From the NCBI GenBank assembly GCA_003427395.1, contig BFEA01000248.1, forward strand, positions 1,364,290-1,428,289: a stretch of DNA of 64,000 bases, read 5' to 3'. The notes under the pieces were generated by a model. That model searched no databases, was not told where the DNA came from, and saw only the letters and a list, made by a program, of their open reading frames with translations. Below, piece by piece: positions 54,406-64,000 of the stretch (positions are counted from its first letter, which is position 1; each line of letters starts with the position of its first letter). The stretch is from Chara braunii (lineage: Eukaryota; Streptophyta; Charophyceae; Charales; Characeae). The translations under genes and the position numbers were made by a program.

Positions 54406-57298
54406 GGCAGAGAGAGAGAGAGCAACACGCGCGACAAGTGGCGACGCCCGAGATCAACGGGGTTCGTTCTGAGAGAGAGAGAGAGCTGCGGGGCGGGAGC
54501 AAAGAGCCACATGGAGATCGAGAGAGAGAGAGAGAGAGGAGGAGGCCGCGCGAATGAGCGGGTCGTGACTTTGCTAGAGGCGGTTGATGTCAACGCGTGA
54601 GAAAGGAACGCACGTACGGGTGGGAGAGGCTGACGTCAACTGATTCGTGCACGCTCCCTGATGTCCGGCTCCCACTACAGTGACGGAAAAGACAAGAGAG
54701 AGGTCCCGCAAGAAAAGGGAAGGGGTAGTGGTCATCAAGGTAGAGGATACTTGTGTGAGGCATAGCAAGGGTCACCATGAGATCTGCTTGTAGAGCGCTA
54801 GCCATGGTTCTTTCAGCGTTTTAAGCACAGATCAGTCGTTCTTCGTCTGAGTGAGTACCCGCAATTGCTAGCTGGCCAGTATGTGGTTGGTGAAAGGCCG
54901 AGTCGGTTTCAGCGTGGGTAATCGTATCAGTAGTCTACCAGAAGCTGACACTACCGTCTCGTCTCTATCGGGCTTCTACACCCCTCCTCTCCTCTCGTCA
55001 AAAGATTGGCATAACCTGTGAGTTTGTTTTCTCCTCGTGCAAACTGGTGAGGCGTGCTGTGAAAGGCTCTCGACCCACCCAACGCGTAAAAGGCTGATAG
55101 TAGTTTCCATGACGCTGGCTGTGTTTAGAACAGGCTGGTATAAAGGGGGAGGATAGTAGCCGCAAGGCCAAAGGGGAGAAGGGTTGATTGTTTCTTGAGG
55201 ATGATATCACGTACCTGATAGACGCGCTTGTTACTGTGTCCGCGCGTCTTGTCGCCTGTGCATGATCTTCAACCTGTCGATATACGCGAACTTATTGATC
55301 GAGCCAGTTAGTAGAAGGCTGTCAGTTATCACGGAGCTCTCCTCTCATTGCTAAGTCCTACTTAGGTGGCCAGTTCGTTTCCCACAAGACGTTAACTGGT
55401 TCGGTCTGGCTTCTTCGTGCACGAGCAGGAGAGGACGCCTGAGGGCCTAACTGCCTAAGATGGAGGATCATGAAAGACGTCTAAGGAAGAAGGACACTTC
55501 GTCATTAGCTGCTGACAGTGAGGCGGCTAACTGATGTCATTATCACGGATCCTTGGAGCATACCTTTACCAACGCCTCGGCAGAACCCCCAGATAAGATG
55601 GTGGTTATTATGAGTAGTTTCTTCTCTTTTAAAGTTAATTTAGTCTAATTTTTTTTTTTAACTGGATAATTGGTTTGGTTAATTGGCGTTGATTGGTTTG
55701 GTTGTGACGCGAAAGGGGTTCGCCCACGTTGTAAGCTGCATAAACGGGTGCTAAGTGGTCGCGCCTTGTAACTGCGACAGAAGGCTAACTGGCCTCAGAG
55801 GAAGTCCTACATGCGAGCGGCTGATCTAAATGACTGTAAAATTGAGGGAGCGGGGTTTTCCGCAAATAGGCACAGCTTCACTTTCTACTGTTTGGAAGTT
55901 CTATTCGTGCCGAGTTACTTACTCGATTGCAAGTCATTTCTAAAGAATTGTACTTTTCTTGTGCTATATGCCTAGTAATGAATCACGTAGAACAACTGAT
56001 TGATTTTGGTCCACCCCTCTTTTGTGAACACGTGAGCGCTCGAACGTGTTTGTGTACATGTGTACATTTGCTCAAACGCCTGTTGGTGAATTGTAAGGAT
56101 TCTTCTGTGGCCTGTGTTTAGTTGAGCATGAGTTTACGTGAATTTGCATGCACCTGCGTGAGTTGATGAATGCTTAACAGTGTGTGTTTGGGAGTCTGAG
56201 GGTACCGCATGCAGGCGGTTTTGTTCGAGTATCCTGGTCCATTATAGGACTCAATGCTCGAGACCGCCTATATGAGGAGACTCAGTGGCAATCTTAATTA
56301 TTTTCAGTGGTTATGTCCCTCCTGAATGGATGGGGAAGAAAAGGGCAGTGCTGAGAAAAGTCTTTTACATTCTTGTTAAGTTNTTACTTGATGGGGATTG
56401 ACTGTCTACTCGTTCAGTTTTAGATTGTCTCAGNTCAGAAAAGAGNGATTTGATCATCTTATCATGGTTGGCTGAATCTCAACCATGANGAGTGGGTTCT
56501 CACTGAATACACCCTACGCATTCCCCCTTCCTGTACTCNAGGTGTNGGGNACTTCTTACGCAGTGAAGTTCAAACAGGTGTTACGCATATCGGATCTTAG
56601 TATGNTTGGCAGTACTGACTTGTTTCAGGCAAACAACGCCCTATCTTTGGTACGGTAAATGAGGTCAGGCGGTAGTGTATCAGACAGAGGCTGCACTTCG
56701 TGAAGCCCCAACACGGCGCACNNAAGTNAATGTGATTAGTACAGGGANANAGTACGACCTGAGGACCGTTATGCAGGGATGAACTTTGTACAACCCNAGT
56801 GAGGANAGGGGATATAACATTTGGANGCATAATAGNGAGTTCCTTCAGTTAACTCTTTGCAGCCAGTTGCTAGTTAGCTATACTCAAGTAACAGACAAAC
56901 CAATTGCCTCAACAGTGGAAGGGAGGAGACAGTTTTGCTGACCTACTGCATTGCAGCAGCTTGCATTTGGGAGCGGGCCTGGGTGCGATCCACTCGAGAT
57001 TACTGACCCTAGGGCTTGGCAAATATTCGTTTATCACGGTGATCCTTTAAACAAGAGTGTTGTGGAATGTTGATCGTAAGCGTCCTAACTCAGTGAGTCT
57101 CTCTTTTCCCTTATATCTGATCTGTTGTTGTCTGTCGGACCAACTGAGTTTCCGGTTGGGTTTTCTGGAAGGTGGCAGACAACACTCAGAGCAATCCACG
57201 GTCAGGGGTTGCGATTAAAGGTATCTTTTGGGTACCTGTATGTGGGGAATTAAAGGTCGGAACCATCCACGCAGTACTCAGTCATGTTTCCATGACTC

Positions 57299-57356
<58 letters not shown>

Positions 57357-57498
57357 GTACATATATATGTGTATATATATGAAAAGGAATACTACTTTTC
57401 ANTTATTCAGTACCACTTGAGGGTTGTTTTCTGCACCTCTCAATGCGGACTGTTGTAATCCGTCTGGTAACCCAGCTGATATAGTCGGCGTAACAATC

Positions 57499-57744
57499 AT
57501 GAGGGAGGACGAAGTCCTGGTGGTGAAGAGTGGACTGAACAGAGGTAGAAGAGAAGGATGGAAAAAANAAGCATGTCGGGACATAGAGTTACAAAAGAAG
57601 ATTCAACGTGAACACGCGGTTCAGAAGCTGAAGGGTGAAAGGTACATCGAATATGTGATTTNCTTTTATGGAGACAATGAAAAAGTGCACAGCACCANCT
57701 CTTCCCTAGAGACCGTGGAAGAGGCCAGAGCCAAGCTCGGGTGA
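57499..57744 (+). CDS. element B LTR ORF I (copy 2)
   Basis: Identical, including N positions, to 38,435-38,680, because it lies in the block that seems to be duplicated by assembly. It therefore gives no independent evidence of conservation. Confidence 0.45.
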   Translation: MREDEVLVVKSGLNRGRREGWKKXACRDIELQKKIQREHAVQKLKGERYIEYVIXFYGDNEKVHSTXSSLETVEEARAKLG

Positions 57745-59243
57745 GCTTTGTAGTGCATCAAATCACCACCGTCAGAATTTTATTAGCCTTAAACAACANC
57801 AGGTTGTATTCTCCCTTGCAGCATGGTGACATGGTGAGTCACGGATCGCTGACAGATATTTTGATAGTGCCCTGATAAGCACTCTGAACGAGTATTCGGA
57901 TCTCGGACAAAGGATTCTTGGCGGTACTCAGAACTCAGAACAACACTCTGGGTGGTAATCAGAACTTGGAGCAGTGTTCTATCATTTTTCGGTTGCCAAT
58001 CTGCAATTGCTCAACGATTACACTAGTACCGATCAGTCGCAACTCAGTTGGCATTTAATCAGTGAAAAGAGTCAATCAAGATAGTGTTTACTGGTGGTTC
58101 AGCCTCTATCTAACCCAAATTCGATCAACAAGACAGTTAACTCGAAGAACGACAAACTGAAGACCGCAACCAAGAACAGCAGTCTGAAAACAGTAGTCTG
58201 GAAACAACAACCGGAACCGACAACTAGAAAACAGCAATCGGACCCAACACTCAAAAACAATATTCAGGAAACGATATCCAGAAAACAGTATTCAGTACCA
58301 GTCTCCAGAACAACAAGCAATCGTTTGTTTTTTTTTTCTGGTCCGTAGTCGGTCAATCTTCTGACCAGCTTTTAAGTAGTTCTCCGACCTGTGTTCAGAT
58401 CTAGCAGTCAGACCAGCAAGCATCTTGAGAAGGGATGAGATTAGTAAATAATCAGAAAAGCAGACAGATCAGCAACTTGGCAAGGAGAAAACAACAGATA
58501 GCCAGCAGTTGACAGATATCTGGTTGGCACTCATCCAGTAACCTGATAATGATCTTGGTGGTGTTTCTGCTTTCACGATTAACTAGCAATCATTCAGCAG
58601 TCACCTAGCTCATTGACCGACAATCGTTTTGCAATCGTTCAGCAGTCGCTCAACATATTGATCGATAACTATTTTTCTTTCTCTTGTTTGGTTGTCAATC
58701 TACAATCGAATGACAATCAACCAATGATTGGACCATTCAAGAGTCACCTGTCTCAAGTCGGGTGAACCGGCATAGTGAGAGACCATCGAGATTATGGACA
58801 GTAACAACGAAGTTAGAGTCTTCTGCTCATTGTACCAGAACACTGAGGAAACTTAGGGGGAAAGTGCAGTCGAGGAGTACAGCCAGCAAACTATTGCGAT
58901 GATGGGATGCGCACTGACCCTGGTCAGAAACCATACCAAAATTGTGTATACGTACTATCTGCACGACAAAAGTGGGAAACTATGTGCTATCATGACTTTA
59001 GAGGGTACTGTTGAGGAGGCAAGGAGGACCGTTGGCAATCACCCGTGAGAGTTTTGTCTCTGTGCACGAGCAGTCCGCATGTCGAGACACTTGGCAATCA
59101 TCTAATCAGCAGTCAATCATTAACATTATGCTATTATTAGCAATCGGTTCTAACAATCAGCTCTTAGCAATCAGTTTCTTGCCATCGGTTTGGTAACTTG
59201 TTCCTAAGGACCGTTTGATCAGCCTGTATTGGCAAGAGTACTT

Positions 59244-59906
59244 ATGAGCACAGTTCAGTCTACTCCGGTTAGTGAGGCGGTGCTGGCTGGCCTCAACCGA
59301 ATTTCATGCAAGGAGGCATTCCGTTATCAGTATGTCAGTGTCATCGGTTTCAGACAGGGAGATCTGTCAATCTTCATTGTCCAGGCCAGTTTTGTTGACG
59401 GCACTATCCACGATCTGAGGCCTTACCTAAAGAAGGGCAAAGAGACTCATGAGCTTTTTGATCCAGTCTGGATCTCAACCATTGAATACCTTGAGGAGAG
59501 AGAGAGGGAGCTCGATGAGAGTGACACTAAGTTGATCCGTAGCTTTGGGCCTATGCTCTATACTGACTATCCTAGGCCTCCAGTCCCTTCCCTTCTCACA
59601 GATGACACGAGTTGGTTGGAGGTGGTTAGCTTGGCAAAGAGATACATCTCTCCTGCGGTGATCGACGTCGAGGCATTGACTGAGCCCACCGAATATCCCT
59701 ACCTCAGGCGAGGAGTCTTTTCGGTGGACGGGCTGCGTACTTTATGGGAGGAGTTTTGCTCCATGGTTAACTATCGTGTCATGTGCCTTGGATGGTCATG
59801 CTCAGAGCTCGCTGGCTACAGGTGGCATTTTGTCACGAAGCCTCAGTCTCAGATTGTACATGGGCGTGAGTCACATCACCAGAGAAGATCAATGAAAAGA
59901 GATTGA
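59244..59906 (+). CDS. element B LTR ORF A (copy 2), module family 1, 220 aa
   Basis: Intact ATG-to-TGA frame of 220 codons. N-terminal half: LNRISCKEAFRYQYVSVIGF, LSIFIVQASFVDGTIHDLRPYL and DPVWISTIEYLEERERELDE. Centre: SFGPMLYTDYPRPPVPSLL, then DDTSWLEVVSLAKRYISPAV. C-terminal: EYPYLRRGVFSVDGL, SMVNYRVMCLGWS and a basic end RRSMKRD. There is no transmembrane or signal segment. Its paralogues B-E lie in the leader. I recognise no family. It could be a regulatory or structural accessory protein, or a captured gene. Confidence 0.55.
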   Translation: MSTVQSTPVSEAVLAGLNRISCKEAFRYQYVSVIGFRQGDLSIFIVQASFVDGTIHDLRPYLKKGKETHELFDPVWISTIEYLEERERELDESDTKLIRSFGPMLYTDYPRPPVPSLLTDDTSWLEVVSLAKRYISPAVIDVEALTEPTEYPYLRRGVFSVDGLRTLWEEFCSMVNYRVMCLGWSCSELAGYRWHFVTKPQSQIVHGRESHHQRRSMKRD

Positions 59907-60386
59907 GAGAGACTGACCTGAGGGATGAGTGAGGACTCTAGAGAGGTGCTGACCATGCCTGTTTACATGTACTTTCTGGGATTATTACGAGTTCTCATTC
60001 TTCCCTCATCCAATTACCCATGTCTTTGCTCGAGTCAGTCAGTCTTATTTTTCTGCATTATTCTTGCTCGATGATTGCCTTCGTGGATGTTCTGTTACAG
60101 TTCTCAAAATCAGATTGACAAAATTGATGCATGCATAGCACCCCATAATTTTATGATTATTATTTGCATAATTCTCTGCTGTTCCGAATCAAAATAAGAG
60201 ATTCCTAAGACCGGGGACCGGCGAAGACCGCAATTGAAGGGTCTCGCTCGAAGCCGGATGCACACAACAGGAAGGGATCTGTATTATTTAATTTAATTTA
60301 TTTATTGCAATCACATACAAAATCCTGCGTGATAACCTGTTGGTTTTTCGGTCGTCCGAAGAGGCTCGACTGGAAAAAGTGCGACA

Positions 60387-61060
60387 GCGGCTGTGGTTTT
60401 GTGGCCCCAGTAGGCCATCGTTGTTTCTACGGACGAACATCTTGGAGACAAGCCATCCGAAATGCAGTGTGAGGTCACTGCAGTGGGCCTCTATCTGCCC
60501 TGGCCTACAACCCTTTTCAACTATTTGCCAGTTCGGCTTGTGGGACCAGGCCGTGGCCTGACCCCACAGGCCATGTACTGTTTCAGTCCTGCTCAGTACC
60601 ACTGTCGGCAGCAGGCCAGTCCAGTAAGTCCGGCGGGGGTATACCCCAGCTGCAGTCTGTATTTCCTCATTCTTCACTTTTGCACATCTTGGAGTACGTG
60701 CGTGTCGAGTCTGCGTCGGAGCTGCGCTGTCCCTTCCAGCTCTATCTCTACCTCCTCCTTTGTCAACCCTCCTCAATCCTGACAGATCGTCATCCCGGCG
60801 GGTCAGGCACACTGGTATCAGAACGGGAACGGTCCCCGCTCCAACCCGCCCGCCCTCCCGTAACAGAGGGAAATTGTTGTAATTTCGATAGCGGAATTTT
60901 TAGGGTTTTTCAGGGCGAACACGACGAAAAACAACGAAGAAAAGCAGCAGCATGGAGAGGCGGACACATGGCGAAAAAGGACACTGCCGCCACTACAAGG
61001 CCGCCGCACGCGCCCACGGTGCCCCGCTACCGGATTATATATTATCAAGATCCGGGATGT
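60387..61060. other. right flank of element B, no recognisable gene
   Basis: GC-rich sequence containing ACGAACATCTTGGAG (60,432), shared with the left flank of element B at 28,322. Frames at 60,288-60,812 (minus) and 60,680-61,162 (plus) have no domain. Confidence 0.5.
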
Positions 61061-61071
61061 TGCTGCTGCCA

Positions 61072-61140
61072 GGGTTTGAACCTTGGCAGCTGCCACTCAT
61101 GCGCGTGTGTGGCCAATGCCTTAACACAGTGGCCAAAGCC
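61072..61140 (-). repeat. tRNA-derived SINE head or tRNA-like sequence
   Basis: On the minus strand TGGCCACTGTGTTAAGGC (61,135-61,118) resembles the box A of tRNA-Ser/Leu. Thirty-five nt later GGTTCAAACCC (61,082-61,072) matches the box B consensus, followed by CTGGCAGC. The rest does not fold as a full tRNA cloverleaf, so a SINE head is likelier than a functional tRNA. Confidence 0.5.
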
Positions 61141-61159
61141 ACACTGTAAGCTAATACCG

Positions 61160-62080
61160 TGACTTGCTGTTGTTGAAGAAGTGCCACGACAACTATTTGC
61201 CCTCCTTCCCCCCCCCCCGCCCGGTCGGCGAGCGGCGAGCAGCGTGCGGCAAGACAACTATTTGCCGCCTCCCCCCCGCGGGTGGTTGTGGGTGTTGCCG
61301 CCTGTGCACGTGGCTGGTATCTGGTGCCTATCTGGAGTATCACTTGGCCTCTTGCTGTGGATCTTGAAGACCCCCCTGGCTAGGGGGCTGCACTACAGTG
61401 ACATCTTGGTGGCTGATCAAGATCTCAACCCACCCCAGACTTTTTTTTTTTTGGCAGTGACATCAGGCCAACAGCCTCTTGAAGGCCAAGATCTTGTGGA
61501 TCTTGGTAGTGCTCTGCTCTTGGTCACCCAAGAGCTTGGCATCACCATCCTACCCACTAACCTACTCTCCCCCAACCCCTTTTCTCTCCCCCCCCCCATC
61601 ATCTAATCATCCTTTCTTACCCTACCACTACTCCCTCCTCCTACCTGCCCCTTCACTCATCTTCCACAACCTTTTTTTCTCTCCTCTCCCCCCTACTCAC
61701 CATCTTCTACTAATCTCATCTACTCCTCTCCACCTTTTCCATATCCTTCTCTCCCATTCTACCACCATCCTCTCCCTTTTCCCCCCAAACTACAACCCCA
61801 TCATCTCCCCCATCTCCCACTTCACTCTTTCTTTCTCTCTCACCTATTTCTCTCTTTCTTCATCACTCTTTCATATCCCCCCCCCCCCAACTTCAAATTT
61901 TTATGTTTTCTTCTTTTGTCTTTCACTTTGATTTAAATCTCCTCATTTTTTCTAAAAAAATGAATTATCTTATTCCCCACCTTCTTTTCTCATTTTTTTA
62001 TTTATTCTATTATATTTTTTATTTATTTCAAAAATTCGAATTTCTTTGCGGCACCCTCAAATCTGATCAGGTTTAGTCAT
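61160..62080. other. pyrimidine-rich low-complexity DNA
   Basis: Long CT-, C- and T-rich stretches on the plus strand. GACAACTATTTGCC occurs twice near 61,189 and 61,255. No gene. Confidence 0.6.
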
Positions 62081-62086
62081 TTTTGC

Positions 62087-62383
62087 TTTCGGCACACATG
62101 TTGACCCCATGGGGGTAACGAAGTGGTGCCGAAATTTTCTGTTTTTTCTCATACTTAGTCTTTTTCAGCACATTTTGACCCCATGGGGGTAACGAAATGC
62201 TGCCGAAATTTTTGAAAAATCCAACACTTAGTTTATCTTCACCTTCTCATCTACTTATTTATTTATTTATTTATTTATTTTTCTAAAAATGATAATTTGC
62301 GGCATTGTAAAACTTAGTGTGCTTCTCTTAGTCTCTCCTTCCTCTTTGCACCTTTGTGACCCCATTGGGGTAGGAAAATGCTG
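62087..62383. repeat. three covarying two-stem hairpins around ACCCC-AT-GGGGT
   Basis: Copies at 62,087-62,134, 62,166-62,202 and 62,348-62,383. The inner stem ACCCC/GGGGT is constant. Outer stems differ but still pair: TTTCGGCAC/GTGCCGAAA, CAGCA/TGCTG and GCA/TGC. They lie 0.3-0.6 kb upstream of a retroelement gag start. Confidence 0.65.
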
Positions 62384-62586
62384 CCAAAAATTCCAAAAAA
62401 AAAAATATTATTTTTCTTCTCACCTTTTGCTTATTTATTTATTTCTTTAATTTTATTATTTATTTTATTTTATTTTTATCTCGAAATTTCACTGTTTATT
62501 TTATTTTCTCCCCCCCCCCTCCCTGGTTACTATCTTCTTTTCTTCATTAGGTCTTCGCTACCCTACCCTAACCACCTAAACCCCGG

Positions 62587-62609
62587 TTAGGGTTTTATTA
62601 GGGTTTTTC
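62587..62609 (+). promoter_or_regulatory. two telo-box-like motifs
   Basis: TTAGGGTTT occurs twice within 23 bp, with TTAGGGTT again near 62,616. Telo-boxes are plant promoter motifs and match the TTTAGGG telomere unit. The tract is too short and impure to be a telomere. Confidence 0.45.
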
Positions 62610-62664
62610 TACAGCTTAGGGTTCTCCTAACCCGCCTTCTCTCCCGCTCCTCCCGTCGGGCATC

Positions 62665-64000
62665 TTGGACCTGAACGGCTTCTCTCCCTTCGAGCGGATT
62701 CGCGCCACCATCTCACGCACGACCCGCTGGTCATGGAGTGAGCCGACTCACGATTACCCACTCCGCTTTCGCGGTCCCCTCCATCTCACTGGTGGTCCTC
62801 TATCCCCACGCTATAACTCATCTCCTTCCCCAGCTTTCTCTCCACCTCCCGCTATGTCTACCCCCATGTGTCCACTATCCACGGATGAAACTATAGTTGA
62901 GGAGATCGTCGCGATGCCCACCCAACCGACAGGCTAGGGTCAGCACACTGTGGACCCCACGGACCTTCGCGTTATTCTTGCATCTCTCCTTGCACCTCTG
63001 CAAGCGCACCTTGATGCGCTTGCACCCTTAGAGAGGCAAGTAAATTCGCTTCCCCTTGAAGTTCACCGCCTCAAGGGTTCTCCTCATCACTCTCCCCACC
63101 GCTCTAAGACTCCATCCCCTACCAGCTGAGAGTCCGGCTCTTCGTGACTCCAGAGACGGAGACGTGGGGGTTCGTCCTCCTCTGCGGGCCAGACCCAGCA
63201 CTCCCCCTCCACAGTGGTGAATGTTGTTGCCGCTCAGGTCATACCGGCTGTTGCGGCACATCCATTGACCCGCGCCGCCAATGCCGCTTCGGCCACTGCC
63301 GCATGTGCTGTTGCCCAGATACCGGTATCTGGCCAGGCAACTTCATCTATCCACCCCGGTGTCGCTCCCAACTTCTTGCACCGGTCGCAACACTACGGTT
63401 CGAAGTCCTTCCTCCTCCCGCTACAGCACTCTCTCTGCCTCCTCCACCTCCGACCCTGCTCACCCAGCGGGTGGCTACCCTACAGGCCACCGTGACGCAG
63501 CTCCAGGCGGAGATCCTCTCCCTTAGACAGCCTCACCCTTCATAAGTTGCTCACCCTTCTTCTTCTTATACCTCCCCTCCCACCTCTGTCTTGCCGGCTC
63601 CCGTCGACCGGCTCGCCCCCTCTACCCTCCTACCTCGCTACTCTGTCACAGTTGGTTGCGGTCGTTGCCTCCACGTCTGCTGGACCTTCCACCAGCAGCC
63701 CCGAATCTCATCCTGCTACCACTTCTACCTCTGCACCGGCCTCGACATTTGTCGTTGCAGTGCAGGCTCATCAACCTCTCTCCCCTCGCCGTCAACATTG
63801 CGGTCCCACCCTTGTGCGTCTATCGGGCATACCTGACTACGATGGTACCATGCGTGTGTCGCACTGGTTACACACTGCCACACGTGCGCTGACACTAACT
63901 AACACTAGTCAGGAGTTGTGGTGCTTCGTGCTCGCAACTAAATTGCGAGGCAGCGTGTTCTTCGCATGGAGAACTATTATTCCCATCGTACTCGCTCAGG
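62665..64000 (+). pseudogene. partial gag of a third retroelement, runs off the window
   Basis: The region encodes, in changing phases, a Ser/Pro-rich N-terminus and a coiled-coil-like RVATLQATVTQLQAEILSLR (about 63,466-63,525). From about 63,760 it encodes a gag-like stretch: VRLSGIPDYDGTMRVSHWL, LTNTSQELWCFVLATKLRG and SVFFAWRTI. The pattern of G-x-W, then L...L.G.A..W-type residues is that of retrotransposon gag capsids. Phase changes suggest indels. The 3' end is outside the window. Confidence 0.5.

Larger units (their letters stand above)
28511..60386 (+). mobile_element. giant Ty3/gypsy-like LTR retrotransposon, element B
   Basis: The 5' LTR (28,511-41,323, interrupted) and 3' LTR (52,253-60,386) bracket a leader, gag-pro-pol and a 3-kb 3' region. 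Net of the nested insertion the element is about 27 kb with LTRs of about 8.1 kb. Ends are TGTCG...CGACA. A perfect tRNA-Asp primer site lies 4 nt inside the 5' LTR. RT-RNase H precedes integrase. No clean target duplication is seen (CACGG before, GCGGC after). The coding region has many stops, so this copy is defective. Confidence 0.9.
52253..60386 (+). repeat. 3' LTR of element B (8.13 kb, uninterrupted)
   Basis: Starts TCTCGGAGGGCGCGG (first bases changed from TGTCGG) and ends GTGCGACA. It carries the empty target site of the nested insertion at 53,319-53,322. Substitutions and small indels distinguish it from the 5' LTR outside the apparently copied block. Confidence 0.9.

Noticed and set aside
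28511-60386. Reading the 7-8-kb repeats as a segmental duplication
   Set aside because: TG...CA-type ends, a perfect primer site 4 nt inside, and gag-pol between them fit LTRs much better.

Overview
This window is a eukaryotic, repeat-dominated nuclear region. I see no convincing host gene. Almost everything recognisable is a transposable element, many of them nested. Poly-A/poly-T tracts, microsatellites, N gaps, telo-box-like TTAGGGTTT motifs and a plant-type tRNA-Asp primer site suggest a green-lineage genome, perhaps a large-genome streptophyte such as a charophyte alga. The species guess is weak.

Layout. 1-6.2 kb: non-coding mosaic of small repeats, with a foldback element (3.95-4.91 kb) that contains a 433-bp MITE flanked by TTA duplications, and a hairpin repeat family. 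6.2-6.8 kb plus 22.02-22.11 kb: two halves of one LINE ORF2 C-terminus, split by a minus-strand Ty3/gypsy element (element A, 6,805-22,021) with 2.4-kb LTRs and an ACTA/ACTAT target duplication. Element A encodes gag, CCHC knuckle, protease, RT, RNase H, a PHD-like finger and integrase. Beyond integrase it has extra ORFs joined by ATGA stop-start overlaps, one of them strongly acidic. Its ORF X is cut by a hAT-like transposon (11,404-13,395, perfect 8-bp duplication), which itself carries a 235-bp near-perfect palindrome. A further LTR of the A family lies just beyond in inverted orientation (22.28-24.0 kb). 24-28.5 kb: tandemly duplicated short ORF and unassigned sequence.

28,511-60,386 is a giant plus-strand Ty3/gypsy-like element (element B). 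Its LTRs are about 8.1 kb each. The 5' LTR carries a 4.7-kb nested LTR-type insertion (29,590-34,276) with a CCGC duplication; the uninterrupted site is preserved in the 3' LTR. An 18-nt tRNA-Asp primer binding site follows the 5' LTR. The LTRs and the 2.2-kb leader contain an array of small related ORFs that I do not recognise. Gag-protease and RT-RNase H-integrase follow in two frames joined at a textbook -1 frameshift signal (UUUUUUA, 8-nt spacer, 10-bp stem). Element B coding carries 11 internal stops but no indel that I can see. A 3.0-kb block of the two LTRs looks identical including its N characters, which points to an assembly artefact. 60.4-64 kb: a tRNA-derived SINE head, pyrimidine-rich DNA, covarying hairpins, telo-boxes, and the beginning of another retroelement gag running off the window.
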